A stretch of DNA of 64,000 nucleotides, taken from the NCBI GenBank assembly GCA_032768795.1, contig CP136491.1, positions 2,356,001-2,420,000 of the forward strand, in the 5' to 3' direction. A program made the translations under genes and the position numbers. This DNA is from Tremella fuciformis (lineage: Eukaryota; Basidiomycota; Tremellomycetes; Tremellales; Tremellaceae). The notes under the pieces are model-generated. The model did no database searches and was not told where the DNA came from. It saw only the letters and a list, made by a program, of their open reading frames with translations. This document shows positions 20,958-30,402 of the stretch, one piece after another (within the stretch, counting starts at the first letter, position 1; the number at the start of each line of letters is the position of its first letter).

Positions 20958-21674
20958 TCAACCCTCAAACTCTCTGAACCACCTTACCAGGTACGGTTTC
21001 TGGCTCTCCGCATCGTCCTCCAGGAGCCACAGAGTCTCCGCGGCGAGGGCAAAGCCATCGTCGGGAAGATGTTGCGACACATCCGTCTCGCCCCACGTCT
21101 CCCAGGTCGCCTTGACTGTGATCAGCGCCCCCGTCTGCAAGACTTGCGTCAGCGTATCTGTCCCCAGATGTCCCTCGTCGTCCGGCCAGTCCTCCCGATC
21201 CCACCCGCGCCTCTTGATGGCCGCCGCGGCCGCGCCCGCGATGAGCTCGTCGACCTTCATATCCCTTTGCCGGACCTCGACCCGCTCGCTCGGATTGATC
21301 ACCGATGCCGCATGACCGGTGCGCGTATTCAGGATCTTGCCCCGTTGGCTTTCGTGCCACCGAAAGAGGCGGTCGCAGCCCCAGCGGGACACATCCTCGC
21401 TCAGATGTCGCTTGAGAGCATCCGCAGAAGACGTGCAGGTCCATTTTGGACGCCGGATGGTCGGCCTCCCAGCCGCCCCAGAGAAAGAGACGGATGTGGC
21501 TTGCTGAGATTGCCCAGGCGTGCGCTCGGATCGAAGGGTCCGCGTGGGCTGCCCCATGGTGTTGAGGTGTTCGTATCGCTTGGCGAATGCAGCTGGAGAC
21601 TGCGTCGTACTGCTGCTCATCGGTGCGATGACAAGCGACGAGGGGCTCTTACGCGTTCCGGCTGCCGGCCGCAC
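20958..21674 (-). CDS. Tandem unknown family, member 1
   Basis: Unrecognised 238-residue protein (220 if the ATG at 21620 is used), a single open frame without need of introns. It shares a motif series with the next four minus-strand genes: KWTCTSSADALKRHL, then F-x-W, then NTRTGHAASV, a short alanine-rich helix, VKATWETWGE, and the C-terminal DDGFALAAETLWLLEDDA with VRWF. No signal peptide or membrane segment is visible, so a cytosolic or nuclear protein is likely. It is tail-to-tail with HIR1 (146 bp apart). Function unknown; family membership is clear from the shared order and spacing of motifs. Confidence 0.75.
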   Translation of the reverse strand: MRPAAGTRKSPSSLVIAPMSSSTTQSPAAFAKRYEHLNTMGQPTRTLRSERTPGQSQQATSVSFSGAAGRPTIRRPKWTCTSSADALKRHLSEDVSRWGCDRLFRWHESQRGKILNTRTGHAASVINPSERVEVRQRDMKVDELIAGAAAAAIKRRGWDREDWPDDEGHLGTDTLTQVLQTGALITVKATWETWGETDVSQHLPDDGFALAAETLWLLEDDAESQKPYLVRWFREFEG

Positions 21675-22084
21675 TCCGCCGCTGGTGGTGAACGGAGGGG
21701 TTTGCCAGGAGCTTCAAAAGCTCCAGACGATAAGGCCGACCTTTTTGCTTGTCACCGTGGCCCCGCTGTATGTCTGACGCCCCGCCGGGCGATCACCTGA
21801 AAGGGAAGCGAGCACTGAGAAGGCTGTTATCTACGCGTGTGGGCATGCGCGGCCCCTTGCTGGATCTCACTTTGGGTCACATTCCCAATTGAGGCGTGCG
21901 CACGCACGGATGATACCTGGAGGCCCCAGGTACCCAGCTTCTCGGAAGGACCTGGAGAGCATGCCACCACCGTGCATAGGATAAAGTGACATGCGCATTC
22001 AAGCTGTACAAAGACATATATGTAGTAAGAAAAGAAAGGAGAGACTCTTCAAGAGGTCATGGAGCCAGACAAGTCGTTCGGCGC

Positions 22085-22693
22085 TCACTCCGTTTCCTCG
22101 ACTTGGACCCAATTGCCAAAGAAGGAACCCAAACTGTGAGTGTCTGTTTGCAATAGCCAGAAAGTCTCCTCCGCCAAGGCAGATCCGTCCTGCTTGATGG
22201 CTGAGGAGACCATCTGGCTGCTCCGGAATCGCTCGTGGCCGACAAGAGTCGAAAGTGCCTCAAGAACCCGAAGCGCGGCGTCGTACACGAGTTCAGATCC
22301 ATCTCCGCACGGTTGCGCGTGGCCGTAAGGGATCGAGAGGCTCCAGTTGTCGTCCTGCATCACGTTGGCAACGGCGCGAGCGATCGTCCCGGCGGCCTGT
22401 TGAGTTCCTGGAGGCATACAACTGAGGGTCTCGCTCAACGACTTGACGTCTACCTCTACATTCACGCCCTCGTTCTCGATCGCGCCGCCCCTAGCGCTCC
22501 AATCGCAAACCCGAAGACGCTCCGCTATGCGCCACCCATTCTCCCTCAGATATTCGGTGAGGTCTTGCACCGTGGATGTGCAGACTAATTCGGCTGTCGT
22601 GTCGGCATTCTGGGTGGCCGACTCGGGAGAGATGGTCGGTTGTCCTGCAAGGGTGTCACCTTCCCCGGCGGGTACGTGTTCTTCAATGGTCAT
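22085..22693 (-). CDS. Tandem unknown family, member 2 (divergent)
   Basis: 202 residues from MTIEEHV. It has the entry motif LVCTSTVQDLTEYL, a central AGTIARAVANVM helix, ELVYDAALRVLEAL, and the C-terminal DGSALAEETFWLLQTD and FGNWVQ. The ATWxTWG motif found in the other four members is replaced by LSTLVGHERF, so this copy has either diverged in function or is decaying. The frame is open upstream to 23083, but that part overlaps a conserved non-coding block shared with member 4 and is not counted. Confidence 0.68.
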   Translation of the reverse strand: MTIEEHVPAGEGDTLAGQPTISPESATQNADTTAELVCTSTVQDLTEYLRENGWRIAERLRVCDWSARGGAIENEGVNVEVDVKSLSETLSCMPPGTQQAAGTIARAVANVMQDDNWSLSIPYGHAQPCGDGSELVYDAALRVLEALSTLVGHERFRSSQMVSSAIKQDGSALAEETFWLLQTDTHSLGSFFGNWVQVEETE

Positions 22694-22827
22694 CGGGGAG
22701 ACTTGGTATCCGCAAAGCTGGACGGAAGGTGGTAACGAGAGGTACAGTAGTGGATGGTACGGTGGCAAATCGACCAGTAAGGCCTTTTGGCTGCGGGCCA
22801 GCTTCTCTACCGTGCGGGGCGACTCGT

Positions 22828-22887
22828 CTTTTGCATATTGGAAGACGCCCAAGAAAGGTTGTTGAGGCTCCTTTTTGCTGATGAGAG
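22828..22887 (-). promoter_or_regulatory. Conserved upstream block, member 2 copy
   Basis: 60 bp that match 25701-25760 at 57 of 60 positions. It ends 135 bp upstream of the member 2 start codon. The corresponding block of member 4 lies 159 bp upstream of its start, in the same orientation. It contains a run of five As (GCAAAAAGG on the minus strand). It is either a shared promoter element or the trace of a recent segmental duplication or conversion. Confidence 0.6.
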
Positions 22888-23475
22888 TGGCCAGCCGACG
22901 TATGCACATGAGGCGTCTCACATAGACCACAACTCTGCTTCCAACAATGTGGCGGGAGCGCTGAGAAGGGGCACGAGGAGCGAGTCGGTCTAGTAGGAAA
23001 TGAGCGCCTGCATCTGGTAAGACAGCCCATTTTACATACTCCGATGCGCACCTCTGTGCGTAGGCGAGGTCTGCCGTGGCCAAGTAGGTATGGTCGAGGA
23101 GATAAGAGCACTCCTTTGGCTGGTATCGCCCGCTTCACAGTATCGGTATCATGGAAGGCGGCTACGCGAGTGCCGGTCAGATGAGGAGGAGCTACGCGCG
23201 AGAATGGGCCTTGGTCACTCGCTGGCGCCAGAACTGGGGCGGTGCATATCCTTCAGATCTCGAAGTGGAGCGTGCGGTGAACGCACGGTCCTCGACAACC
23301 GGACACGGGGCGAGCGTTGCCGCATTCTTCACAAGGTAGCATGGGGCATATGATATGCATACAGTAGAATGGGGTAGACATGGATGTCAACAAGCCGTGT
23401 TGAAGAAATGAGAGTGAACGGAAGAAGGGGCCGCACGGCCAGACCAAGTGTTGCATCAAGGGTTCTGCACAGCGG
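22888..23475. other. Intergenic between family members 2 and 3
   Basis: No supported gene. Short open frames on both strands lack the family motifs and other recognisable features. Confidence 0.5.
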
Positions 23476-24084
23476 CTAGCCGGTACCCTGTTGCTCGTAG
23501 CTTTCCATCGTAACGTTCTGGTCCCACCTGCCGAAGATTTGGTCTCGTCGCGTGGCATCTTCTTCAAGAAGCCATAGTGTGTCCTCGGCCAAGACAGGTG
23601 TTTCAAGCTTTCGGGAGAGCTCCTGAGGATCCTCTTCACCCCAAGTCTCCCATGTTGCACCGACAACCCTGAGAGCGGCCTCGAAGATGAGTTTGTCCTG
23701 GCTGACTTGAGCATTGTGATTCCCGCTGGGTGCCCGAAGAGTCCAGTGTTTCGCCCGTATGTTTCCATCAACAGCTCGAGCTATCGCCTCGCTCGCCTGT
23801 TGTAAACTATCAGAAGGCCATTCGACGGTCGCGTCCCAGTACTTGACCGAGGCAGACTCGCCTGTCTGCGTATTTCTTATGTGACCTGAATCCAGCTCCC
23901 AGACGAAAACACTCCTTCTCGCTTCCCTTGTAGCGTCGCTTGCAAGATACTCCCGTAGGCTGGCCGCTAAGTTATGGGAGTCCACGAGCTCGGCTGGCTC
24001 TTCGTTGGCCTTCTCTTGCGACGGGGTTTGCCGAGTGGGTGAGGTGCCAGTCTGCTCGTCACGCGGCTGGTCCTGCGAATTCAT
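23476..24084 (-). CDS. Tandem unknown family, member 3
   Basis: 202 residues from MNSQDQPRDEQ, the same length as member 2. The N-terminal entry motif is weakened (the WxCTS signature is missing), but LREYL, VFVWEL, RNTQTGESASV, EAIARAVDGNI, LIFEAALRVVGATWETWGEE and VLAEDTLWLLEEDATR with FGRWDQ follow in the family order. The frame is open upstream to 24588, without the acidic start seen here, and that extension is not favoured. No membrane segment. Function unknown. Confidence 0.72.
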   Translation of the reverse strand: MNSQDQPRDEQTGTSPTRQTPSQEKANEEPAELVDSHNLAASLREYLASDATREARRSVFVWELDSGHIRNTQTGESASVKYWDATVEWPSDSLQQASEAIARAVDGNIRAKHWTLRAPSGNHNAQVSQDKLIFEAALRVVGATWETWGEEDPQELSRKLETPVLAEDTLWLLEEDATRRDQIFGRWDQNVTMESYEQQGTG

Positions 24085-24834
24085 GTTGATGCTGGCAGAG
24101 CAACGAAGATGACAGAGTTGAAGCACGCGTCTGGACGGATTCGATGAGCTAGGAAGCAGGACGATGTCACGGAATGGTTGAGCTGAAAACCCGTCAATCC
24201 CCCTCGGAGAGACGAGGGCATATAAGGCTTTTTCGCCTCCCTTCCACCTCTCCTCCCTTCTCGTCACAGGGAAGTAAGGGGGCGCTCTGCAAATGCGAAG
24301 ACCACCCTGACAAAGGTGGACGAATGCCCCACCCACACGAAGCTGACACATCGAGAAGACACTTGCCTGCCCCAAACAAGCTGGAGGACTTCTAAATAGA
24401 ATGAGAAACAGTGTGGAGACCTTAGCCTTGCGGCGAGGCTGGGGAGGGACATGGGGTGCTCTGAGTGCCGTCACTGCAAGGCATGACGATTGGGGAGGAT
24501 TGGGGGGTTGCGAGACGTCAAATATACCAGTATCAGCTCTCCGTCTGAGATAGCAGAGTAGAGGCAGCATGCATATGACTTGCTGCAAACAAGCCCCGCT
24601 TCACGCGCAACAGGTATCTTACATGCTCGTTCTCCGCAAAGGTAAGGCGTAGCGGCAGCGTTTGCCGGTGATTGGCTACCCGCGCCTCTCCAACCCCCAG
24701 GAGCATGGGATTGCATAGCAGTGGGAGAACATATGTGGACTATTCGATGGCTGGTAGAAACAGAAAATCAAAATGTGTAGCGCGTTCGGCAGACCAGATG
24801 TATGTATGTACAGACTCGGTGGGTTGTCTAGCCT
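24085..24834. other. Intergenic between family members 3 and 4
   Basis: No supported gene. A TTATATGCC sequence on the minus strand near 24220, next to a GCGAAAAAGCC motif, could be the core promoter of member 3. Confidence 0.4.
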
Positions 24835-25542
24835 CTAGTCTGCGGCGGGAACGACCCATTTGCCCAGAATAGACTTGTCTTGACCTGCATCGTCCTCTAA
24901 GAGCCCCAAGACCTCCATCGCCAGAGTCAATCCGTCAGGAGGCAGAAATTCCGAGACCTGCTGAAGGTTGAGATTGCCCCAAGTCCTCCAAGTGGCCTCG
25001 ACAGTCCTGAGAGCTGCGTCGTAGACGTAAGGGTCGACCATCTCTTCGTGGCTGACCTCGTCATTCATGGTGGTGTCACTGCTGTGGTCAGTCATACTCA
25101 CATCACTGGCCCCATCGTCCATTTCGTCCTCAGACGTGTCAGACGCCATGTCGAACTTGAGGGCCAGCATTGTCTCAGAGACTGCCTGAGCGATGACGGC
25201 CTTGGATTCTTCGGTGGCCATTCCGTCATTGACGGTTTGATGTGCCATATAGTCCTGCACAGCGGACCTTGCCAGGCCGTCTGGCAGATCTTGGATCACT
25301 AGCTGAGAATACTTGTCCGTGCGCCTGTTCAAGAGATTTCCTCCGTCTCTGTTCCAATCAAAAATAATAGGTTGAGAAGGGTCGGGCTTGTCCCCTCTAT
25401 GATCCAGCAAGTACTGCTTGAGGTTGGACACAGAAGTCGTACAAGTCCACTGTGCGTGAGCCCCCGAGGGGCTTGAGGATCTGGCCTTCTCCGCAGGCGG
25501 CTGTCCGGGCATGTGCGAGGCGTCGCCTGTCTGAGTAGCCAT
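24835..25542 (-). CDS. Tandem unknown family, member 4
   Basis: 235 residues, single open frame. Motifs in order: QWTCTTSVSNLKQYL, IIFDWNRDGGNLLNRRT, AVIAQAVSETM, a member-specific acidic insert (SDTSEDEMDDGASD), YVYDAALRTVEATWRTWGN, and DGLTLAMEVLGLLEDDAG with LGKW. The acidic insert is the main length difference from the others. The start ATG is followed by a proline/serine-rich leader like those of the sister genes. Function unknown. Confidence 0.75.
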   Translation of the reverse strand: MATQTGDASHMPGQPPAEKARSSSPSGAHAQWTCTTSVSNLKQYLLDHRGDKPDPSQPIIFDWNRDGGNLLNRRTDKYSQLVIQDLPDGLARSAVQDYMAHQTVNDGMATEESKAVIAQAVSETMLALKFDMASDTSEDEMDDGASDVSMTDHSSDTTMNDEVSHEEMVDPYVYDAALRTVEATWRTWGNLNLQQVSEFLPPDGLTLAMEVLGLLEDDAGQDKSILGKWVVPAAD

Positions 25543-25700
25543 TTGAGTGAAGTGTCGCGGATGACAAGCTATGACAGTAGTTTCACGATCTAGGCCAGTG
25601 TAAACCAGGCGTCAAGGATACAAGAGGGATGAGGTGGTGGCAAATTGGAATGAGGGGCAACCGTCCGCAGCGAGCTATACTGTAATGCAGAGTGAAAAAG

Positions 25701-25760
25701 CTTTTGCACATTAGAAGACGCCCAAGAAAGGTTGTTGAGGCCCCTTTTTGCTGATGAGAG
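25701..25760 (-). promoter_or_regulatory. Conserved upstream block, member 4 copy
   Basis: 60 bp, 57 identical to 22828-22887, same orientation, 159 bp upstream of the member 4 start codon. The three differences are all transitions. Sequence beyond the block does not align well, so the match is sharply bounded. Confidence 0.6.
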
Positions 25761-26160
25761 CGAACAGCGAATAAATGTGCGTTTGGAGCCTTGTGCAGAC
25801 ACTTCTCACTCTACTTCAAGGAATGTGGCGTAGCGTCCAAGGAGGATGAGGATCAGAGGAGTGTATCGTTCTTAGGCGGCACTGATACCGAGTTGTTGGT
25901 AGCAAACCCGCGCGCAGGCCAGTCTGTCTTGGTTAACCGAGACCCGCAACCAGCGACGTGCAAATGGTTGTCTTCGACGGTCTGAAAGCCAATGACCGGA
26001 GGCTATGAGCGAGCATGGTAGAGTGGATAAATGCATACGAGTCGGTCTGAGTGACATAGGTAGCTCAGAATAGAGACCATATGTCGCAGAAGGGGACAAG
26101 ATGGGCTAAGTATGGCGAAACAGAATCAGGCGGGGGATGGCGAGGATGTATCGCACGACG

Positions 26161-26718
26161 TTACCAGGTCTCTTGAGCGTATTCCCATTGCGGAGACTCC
26201 TCCGGGTCCTGAATGTTTGGGTTAAACCACCTACCGAGACTGCGCTTCTCGCGCGTCGTGTCCTCCCGGGCAAGTGAGAGCACCTCCGCGGCGAGAGCCT
26301 TTCCGTCCTCGGGAACTACTGCCGAGATCTCCCCCACAGTCCAATGCCCCCACGTAGCCCAGGTCGCCGTGACGAGGTCGTGTATGATGGTCTCCAACTT
26401 GCTGTAGCGCTCGCCCGCCCACTCCTCTATCACCCATCCTTCGGCTCGCATGGTGTTGATCACTGCTTGAACGATTGCCTCGTCGTCATGGTCAATGGTC
26501 GATGATGGCGGGTGAGGCACTCTGACAGAGATATTTGTTTTGTGGTTCATAATGTAACGGGGCCGAACTTGCTCCCATGAGAATACAGACCCACCTTGTA
26601 TGGTCCCTGGGCCTATGGCCGACTGAAGCGCTTCTGCTGTAGATGTACAGACCCACGCGTTTGGCTGCTGCGAACGCGAGGCGTGGCCGGTTCGTCGAGA
26701 GCTCGAGTGGGAGGGCAT
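26161..26718 (-). CDS. Tandem unknown family, member 5
   Basis: 185 residues, the shortest member. It keeps AWVCTSTAEALQSAI, VFSWEQ, MNHKTNISVRV, EAIVQAVINTMRAEGW, IIHDLVTATWATWGHW and DGKALAAEVLSLAREDTT with LGRWFNPN, and ends in a tryptophan- and glutamate-rich tail. The start ATG gives a basic, serine-rich leader. It is the gene of the array furthest from HIR1. Function unknown. Confidence 0.75.
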   Translation of the reverse strand: MPSHSSSRRTGHASRSQQPNAWVCTSTAEALQSAIGPGTIQGGSVFSWEQVRPRYIMNHKTNISVRVPHPPSSTIDHDDEAIVQAVINTMRAEGWVIEEWAGERYSKLETIIHDLVTATWATWGHWTVGEISAVVPEDGKALAAEVLSLAREDTTREKRSLGRWFNPNIQDPEESPQWEYAQETW

Positions 26719-27648
26719 TGGGGTTTCAAAAGGATCACAAAGCAGTCGTCGCCACTTGCAGAGAACAATGTCTGTTTGAGCGGGGGCAAGGGGGGGCCAG
26801 AGCGAGCCTTATCTGTTGATGGCCCCGGTATGGGCGCGCGGGCGCATGACAGATCGGGCGGTGTCGCACCTCGATGTTCGAGGCGCAGAGGGCTTTCGCC
26901 CGCCGAGCCGGCCATCCGGCCTGCGCTTGATCTCTGTAATCGAGTCGGTTCCCTTTGTGCCGAGCACTGCGGTGGTCTTGTCGCTCTCGGCCTGCTCTCA
27001 GATCTCGAATGAACAGAACTGCTGCTTCGGAGAGTAACAAGGTGGACAAAGGATGCTTCTAAATGCGGGCAGAGATCCGCGGGCAGGGCAAAAAAGAGGC
27101 CTGCACAGGGTGGGCGAGCGCGCACGGAGCAGAGGGCACTGATCGGTCTTCGGTTCTCGGTTAAGTGACACACGTCCTCGAGATAAGGATGCATGTATTT
27201 GCAATGTCAGCCACGCATTTTGTCTTCTTGGGCAGCCGGCCATAGGAGGAGAGTCTCACGGGGACTTGTCGCCGCATTGCTTAGGTGCTTCAAGTCTCAA
27301 GTGTGGCATGGCCGCCTCTCATCGCGAGATTCGCGACGTCCCCCGAAAGCGCTTCAAGGTGAGCAGGTCGAGCGGGACTGGTTCGAATGCTCTGTCACTT
27401 CAGCATCATCATTTGTAAGAATCAAAACTGCTCCGGACTTCTGGACGACAAGGTTGAACATTCAAACGAGACCAGCGAAATGGGGTAGCCAAGAGCTGCT
27501 GTACAAGTCCTGTCAACGAATGAGAAGCCAAGTGGGTCATAACAGTCGAGATGATCGCTACATTCTGGCAAATCTTCAGTGAACCTAAACGGGGTATCTC
27601 CCACTCCAACACTGCTACATTAGATGACACCTGACCATCCGGGCTCGT
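26719..27648. other. Intergenic upstream of family member 5
   Basis: 930 bp without a supported gene. A minus-strand open frame (26613-27194) overlaps member 5 in another frame and has no recognisable motif. No family motif is found here, so the array appears to end at member 5. Confidence 0.5.
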
Positions 27649-30305
27649 TCACAATTCTGAGGGTCAGCTCGTCCAGTTGAGCGGCTGGCACTCACCTCCA
27701 TGTTTGATTTTCTCGCCCAGTTGAACCTTTTCTTGATCGTTGCCGATCTTTCCGCTGATCACCTTCATCTCGCCCTTGAGCTTGTTCATGAACCCAACTT
27801 TTTTCCCAGAAGCGGTCGAGCTGCTCCTCCGGTGACCGGCGCCTTCCAGTTTACCATTCCCGTTGACACTCGAGAGGGAGGAGCCGTTCCCGTTCCCGTT
27901 CCCGTTGGCGACGGCCGCGCCGGTACCGGCGAGGGTGGCCGAAGGCGCCAGTGGCGTCGCGGTCGTGTCAGCCGGGTTTTTCGTGGCAGATGTGGGCGAG
28001 ATTGTGCTGATTTCCGCAGGGGCAGTCTTGGAGGACGTGTCGACGATCGGCTGACCAGGCTTTGCATCCGAGGTAGGGTCAAGAGCGGCACCAGTCATGT
28101 CAGAGCCGACAGGGGGAATGGAACCGGTTGCAGCTGGAGTGGAGTGGTCCGCTTTGGGGTACGAACCCGGCTGACGCTCCGTCTCAGGCAGGCCTCGGGT
28201 GGATGGGTGTCCAACACCGGCCTCTACTGCGCCGGGAGTTTTCGACTTGATGCCTTCCGTGGCAAAAGCTGTGCTACCCATGGCAGCTGCAGCACCGGCA
28301 GTTGCGGCTTTGACGCCGACATCATCGGCAGTCAGGTGACGATCACCCTCGTGACCGTCTCGGATCGCAGTGACAGAGGCCATCGAGGTGGTCCGATCAT
28401 TTCCAAGCCTGGTCTCTTGTGGTGGAGCTAAACCGGACTCGGCAGTCAAGGAGGAGGCAACAGAGCTTGTCTGTGCGGCGGATGTCTTGGGGTCGAGTTC
28501 TCCCTGATCGGACAAGCCTGTCGCCGGGGCATCTGTAGCGCCTTTCGCAGCGCCCGTGCCGAGGTTGGTGGCGGGTAGGGCAGCTGCAAGACCGAGGTAC
28601 GGGCCAGACGACGAGGTGGAAGGGGCAGACTGAGTCGGGGCACTGATCTCTGAGACACCACCAACAGTGCCGGTTGCAGCAGGAGCAGCGGGAGTCTGAG
28701 TGGCGGTTGGGACTTGAGACTGACCGGTGGTTTGCAAACCACCAAGGGAGCCTTCCGCTTCTGAGGATCAGCTGCGATCAGAGGGTTGCCGGGGTGACTA
28801 GCCCTTCTCGTCTGGAAGCAAGGCGACACCTTTCTCGGTGGAGAGACCTGGAAGAGCCCCGACACCGCCCGAAGTCTCTCCGGGAAGGATTCCCTGGTTC
28901 TCCTGAGAAGGAAGGGAGACTGCGGCCGCTGGCCATCAGCTAAGAGACGCGGACCACGACAGACTGACCCCTCTCATCGGGGAGGATCGCGACGCCGGTC
29001 TCGGCGTTAGTCCCGGGTAGGGCTCCCACGCCACTGGAGTGCTCGCCGGGGAGGGCGCCCGCGGGCTCGTTGGAGGGCATAGACTCGCGCACCGTGACTG
29101 CCTTTAGAATGAACATAGCGGTCATGAAGAGACGTACTGCCAGTGGCGGTCGCATCGACGCTCATGGATCGTATGCCGGCTGTGCCCTGCAACGCTTCGT
29201 TCCAAAGCGACTTGACCTGATCCTTTACCTGACCAAGGACTGACTCGTCCTGGGTCCGAGGTACAAATTCACCCTTGAGGGACTGGCGTCCTGGTGATGA
29301 GCTCGTCACCTCTCCATGGTACTGCTTGCTCACGACCATCGTCGACGGAGCGACGCACTTCCTGGACCAGCTGTTGTGTGTGCCCTTTTGCGGCATCAAA
29401 GAAGGCTACAGTCGGTACAATCTGAGGGTAGAGAGGAATGACTGACCAGCCATACTGCCACGGCGGGGGCTGGTGGGAGACGTCTGCGATCCTTCCGCAG
29501 GCTGATTGGAGAGAGCCTCCTTGAGACCCGCGGGGAGGACGGCAAAGGCGGCAGTGCCCACTTTGTGCAAGGTCTCATTGACGTCCTGTACTCAGTACGG
29601 CTACAACCAAGGCGAAACGGTCCCACCTCGTACAGGGACGTCGAGCCCTGGCCAGACACGGGCACAGGCTTGACCGCTGAGAGTCAGTCGCAATATCGCG
29701 GCATACAGGATGTCCGGGGAAGACTGACGACCATAGCCTCCCGGCAGCTCCCTCTCACCGGCCGTGGTGGTGGCTGTTCCCCCGAGCTGCCTGGCGGCTT
29801 GCTCCCTCCCATCCAACTGGCTGAGCCTGCGTCCTTCCCGGGTCGAGTTGATGGCCTCTTCGCCGGCCATGACGCCAAACTGGCTCTTGACAAACGAGCT
29901 CCTGCGCGCCGTCTCGGCCTGCGGCGTGGGGTCGAGCAGGCCTTTGCCCTTTGCCCGCATCTGTTCCAGCTCGGCACGGGTCAGGCCGGCCTGATGGGGC
30001 CGGCCAGTGGCGGGATCGATGGACGTCCCTGGTTTCGGGACGTTGGGCGAGGACGCGAGGCCGCCGCCAGCCCCGCTGGCGTAGAGGGGCATGGGGATGG
30101 CGCCAGAGCCGGGCAGGCCGGCGGGGGCGAGAAAGCCGAACTGCGTGGTGATCGGTGGACCGGAGGCGGTGGGATCTTCAGCAGCAGCTGCTGTTGCGGG
30201 GGCGGGCGAATCGCCGGCCTGGGCGAACCCTCCGGTCTGGGCGGTCGCGCCCGATGGTCCGGTGGGGGCTGTGGGTGGTACGCTGGAGGGGGACGCGCCT
30301 TCCAT
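27649..30305 (-). CDS. Conserved fungal low-complexity protein with LPGE repeats
   Basis: A multi-exon gene (at least six short introns) starting at MEGASPSSVPP and ending in KIKHGEL with the stop at 27649-27651, after a final intron with a CTGACCCTCAG acceptor. Between are a proline/alanine/glycine-rich N-terminus, a helical part (DVNETLHKVGTAAFAVLPAG, GHTQQLVQEVRRSV), and two related segments containing LPGEHSSGVGALPG and LPGETSGGVGALPG, each followed by GVA-x-LPDE and R/K-G. A threonine/alanine-rich stretch with an NGNGNG run follows. The C-terminal KKVGFMNKLKGEMKVISGKI motif resembles a conserved tail of many fungal hypothetical proteins. Exon borders are approximate. Function unknown; probably soluble and largely disordered. 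Confidence 0.6.
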
Positions 30306-30402
30306 GATGAGTCCAGTGCTGTGGATGGGGAGTCGAGAGGATGAGTGGTGGAGTGCGGGATGTGAACGAGTGCGTCGGCGTATGAAGAGGGAGTAACGGC
30401 AA

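Noticed and set aside
22694..23083. N-terminal extension of array member 2 (open frame upstream of MTIEEHV)
   Set aside because: The same 60-bp block upstream of member 4 is read in a different frame there, and the extension has no family motif, so it is probably non-coding.
26613..27194. Minus-strand open frame of 193 codons
   Set aside because: It overlaps array member 5 in another frame, has coding-like composition only from GC content, and shows no motif.
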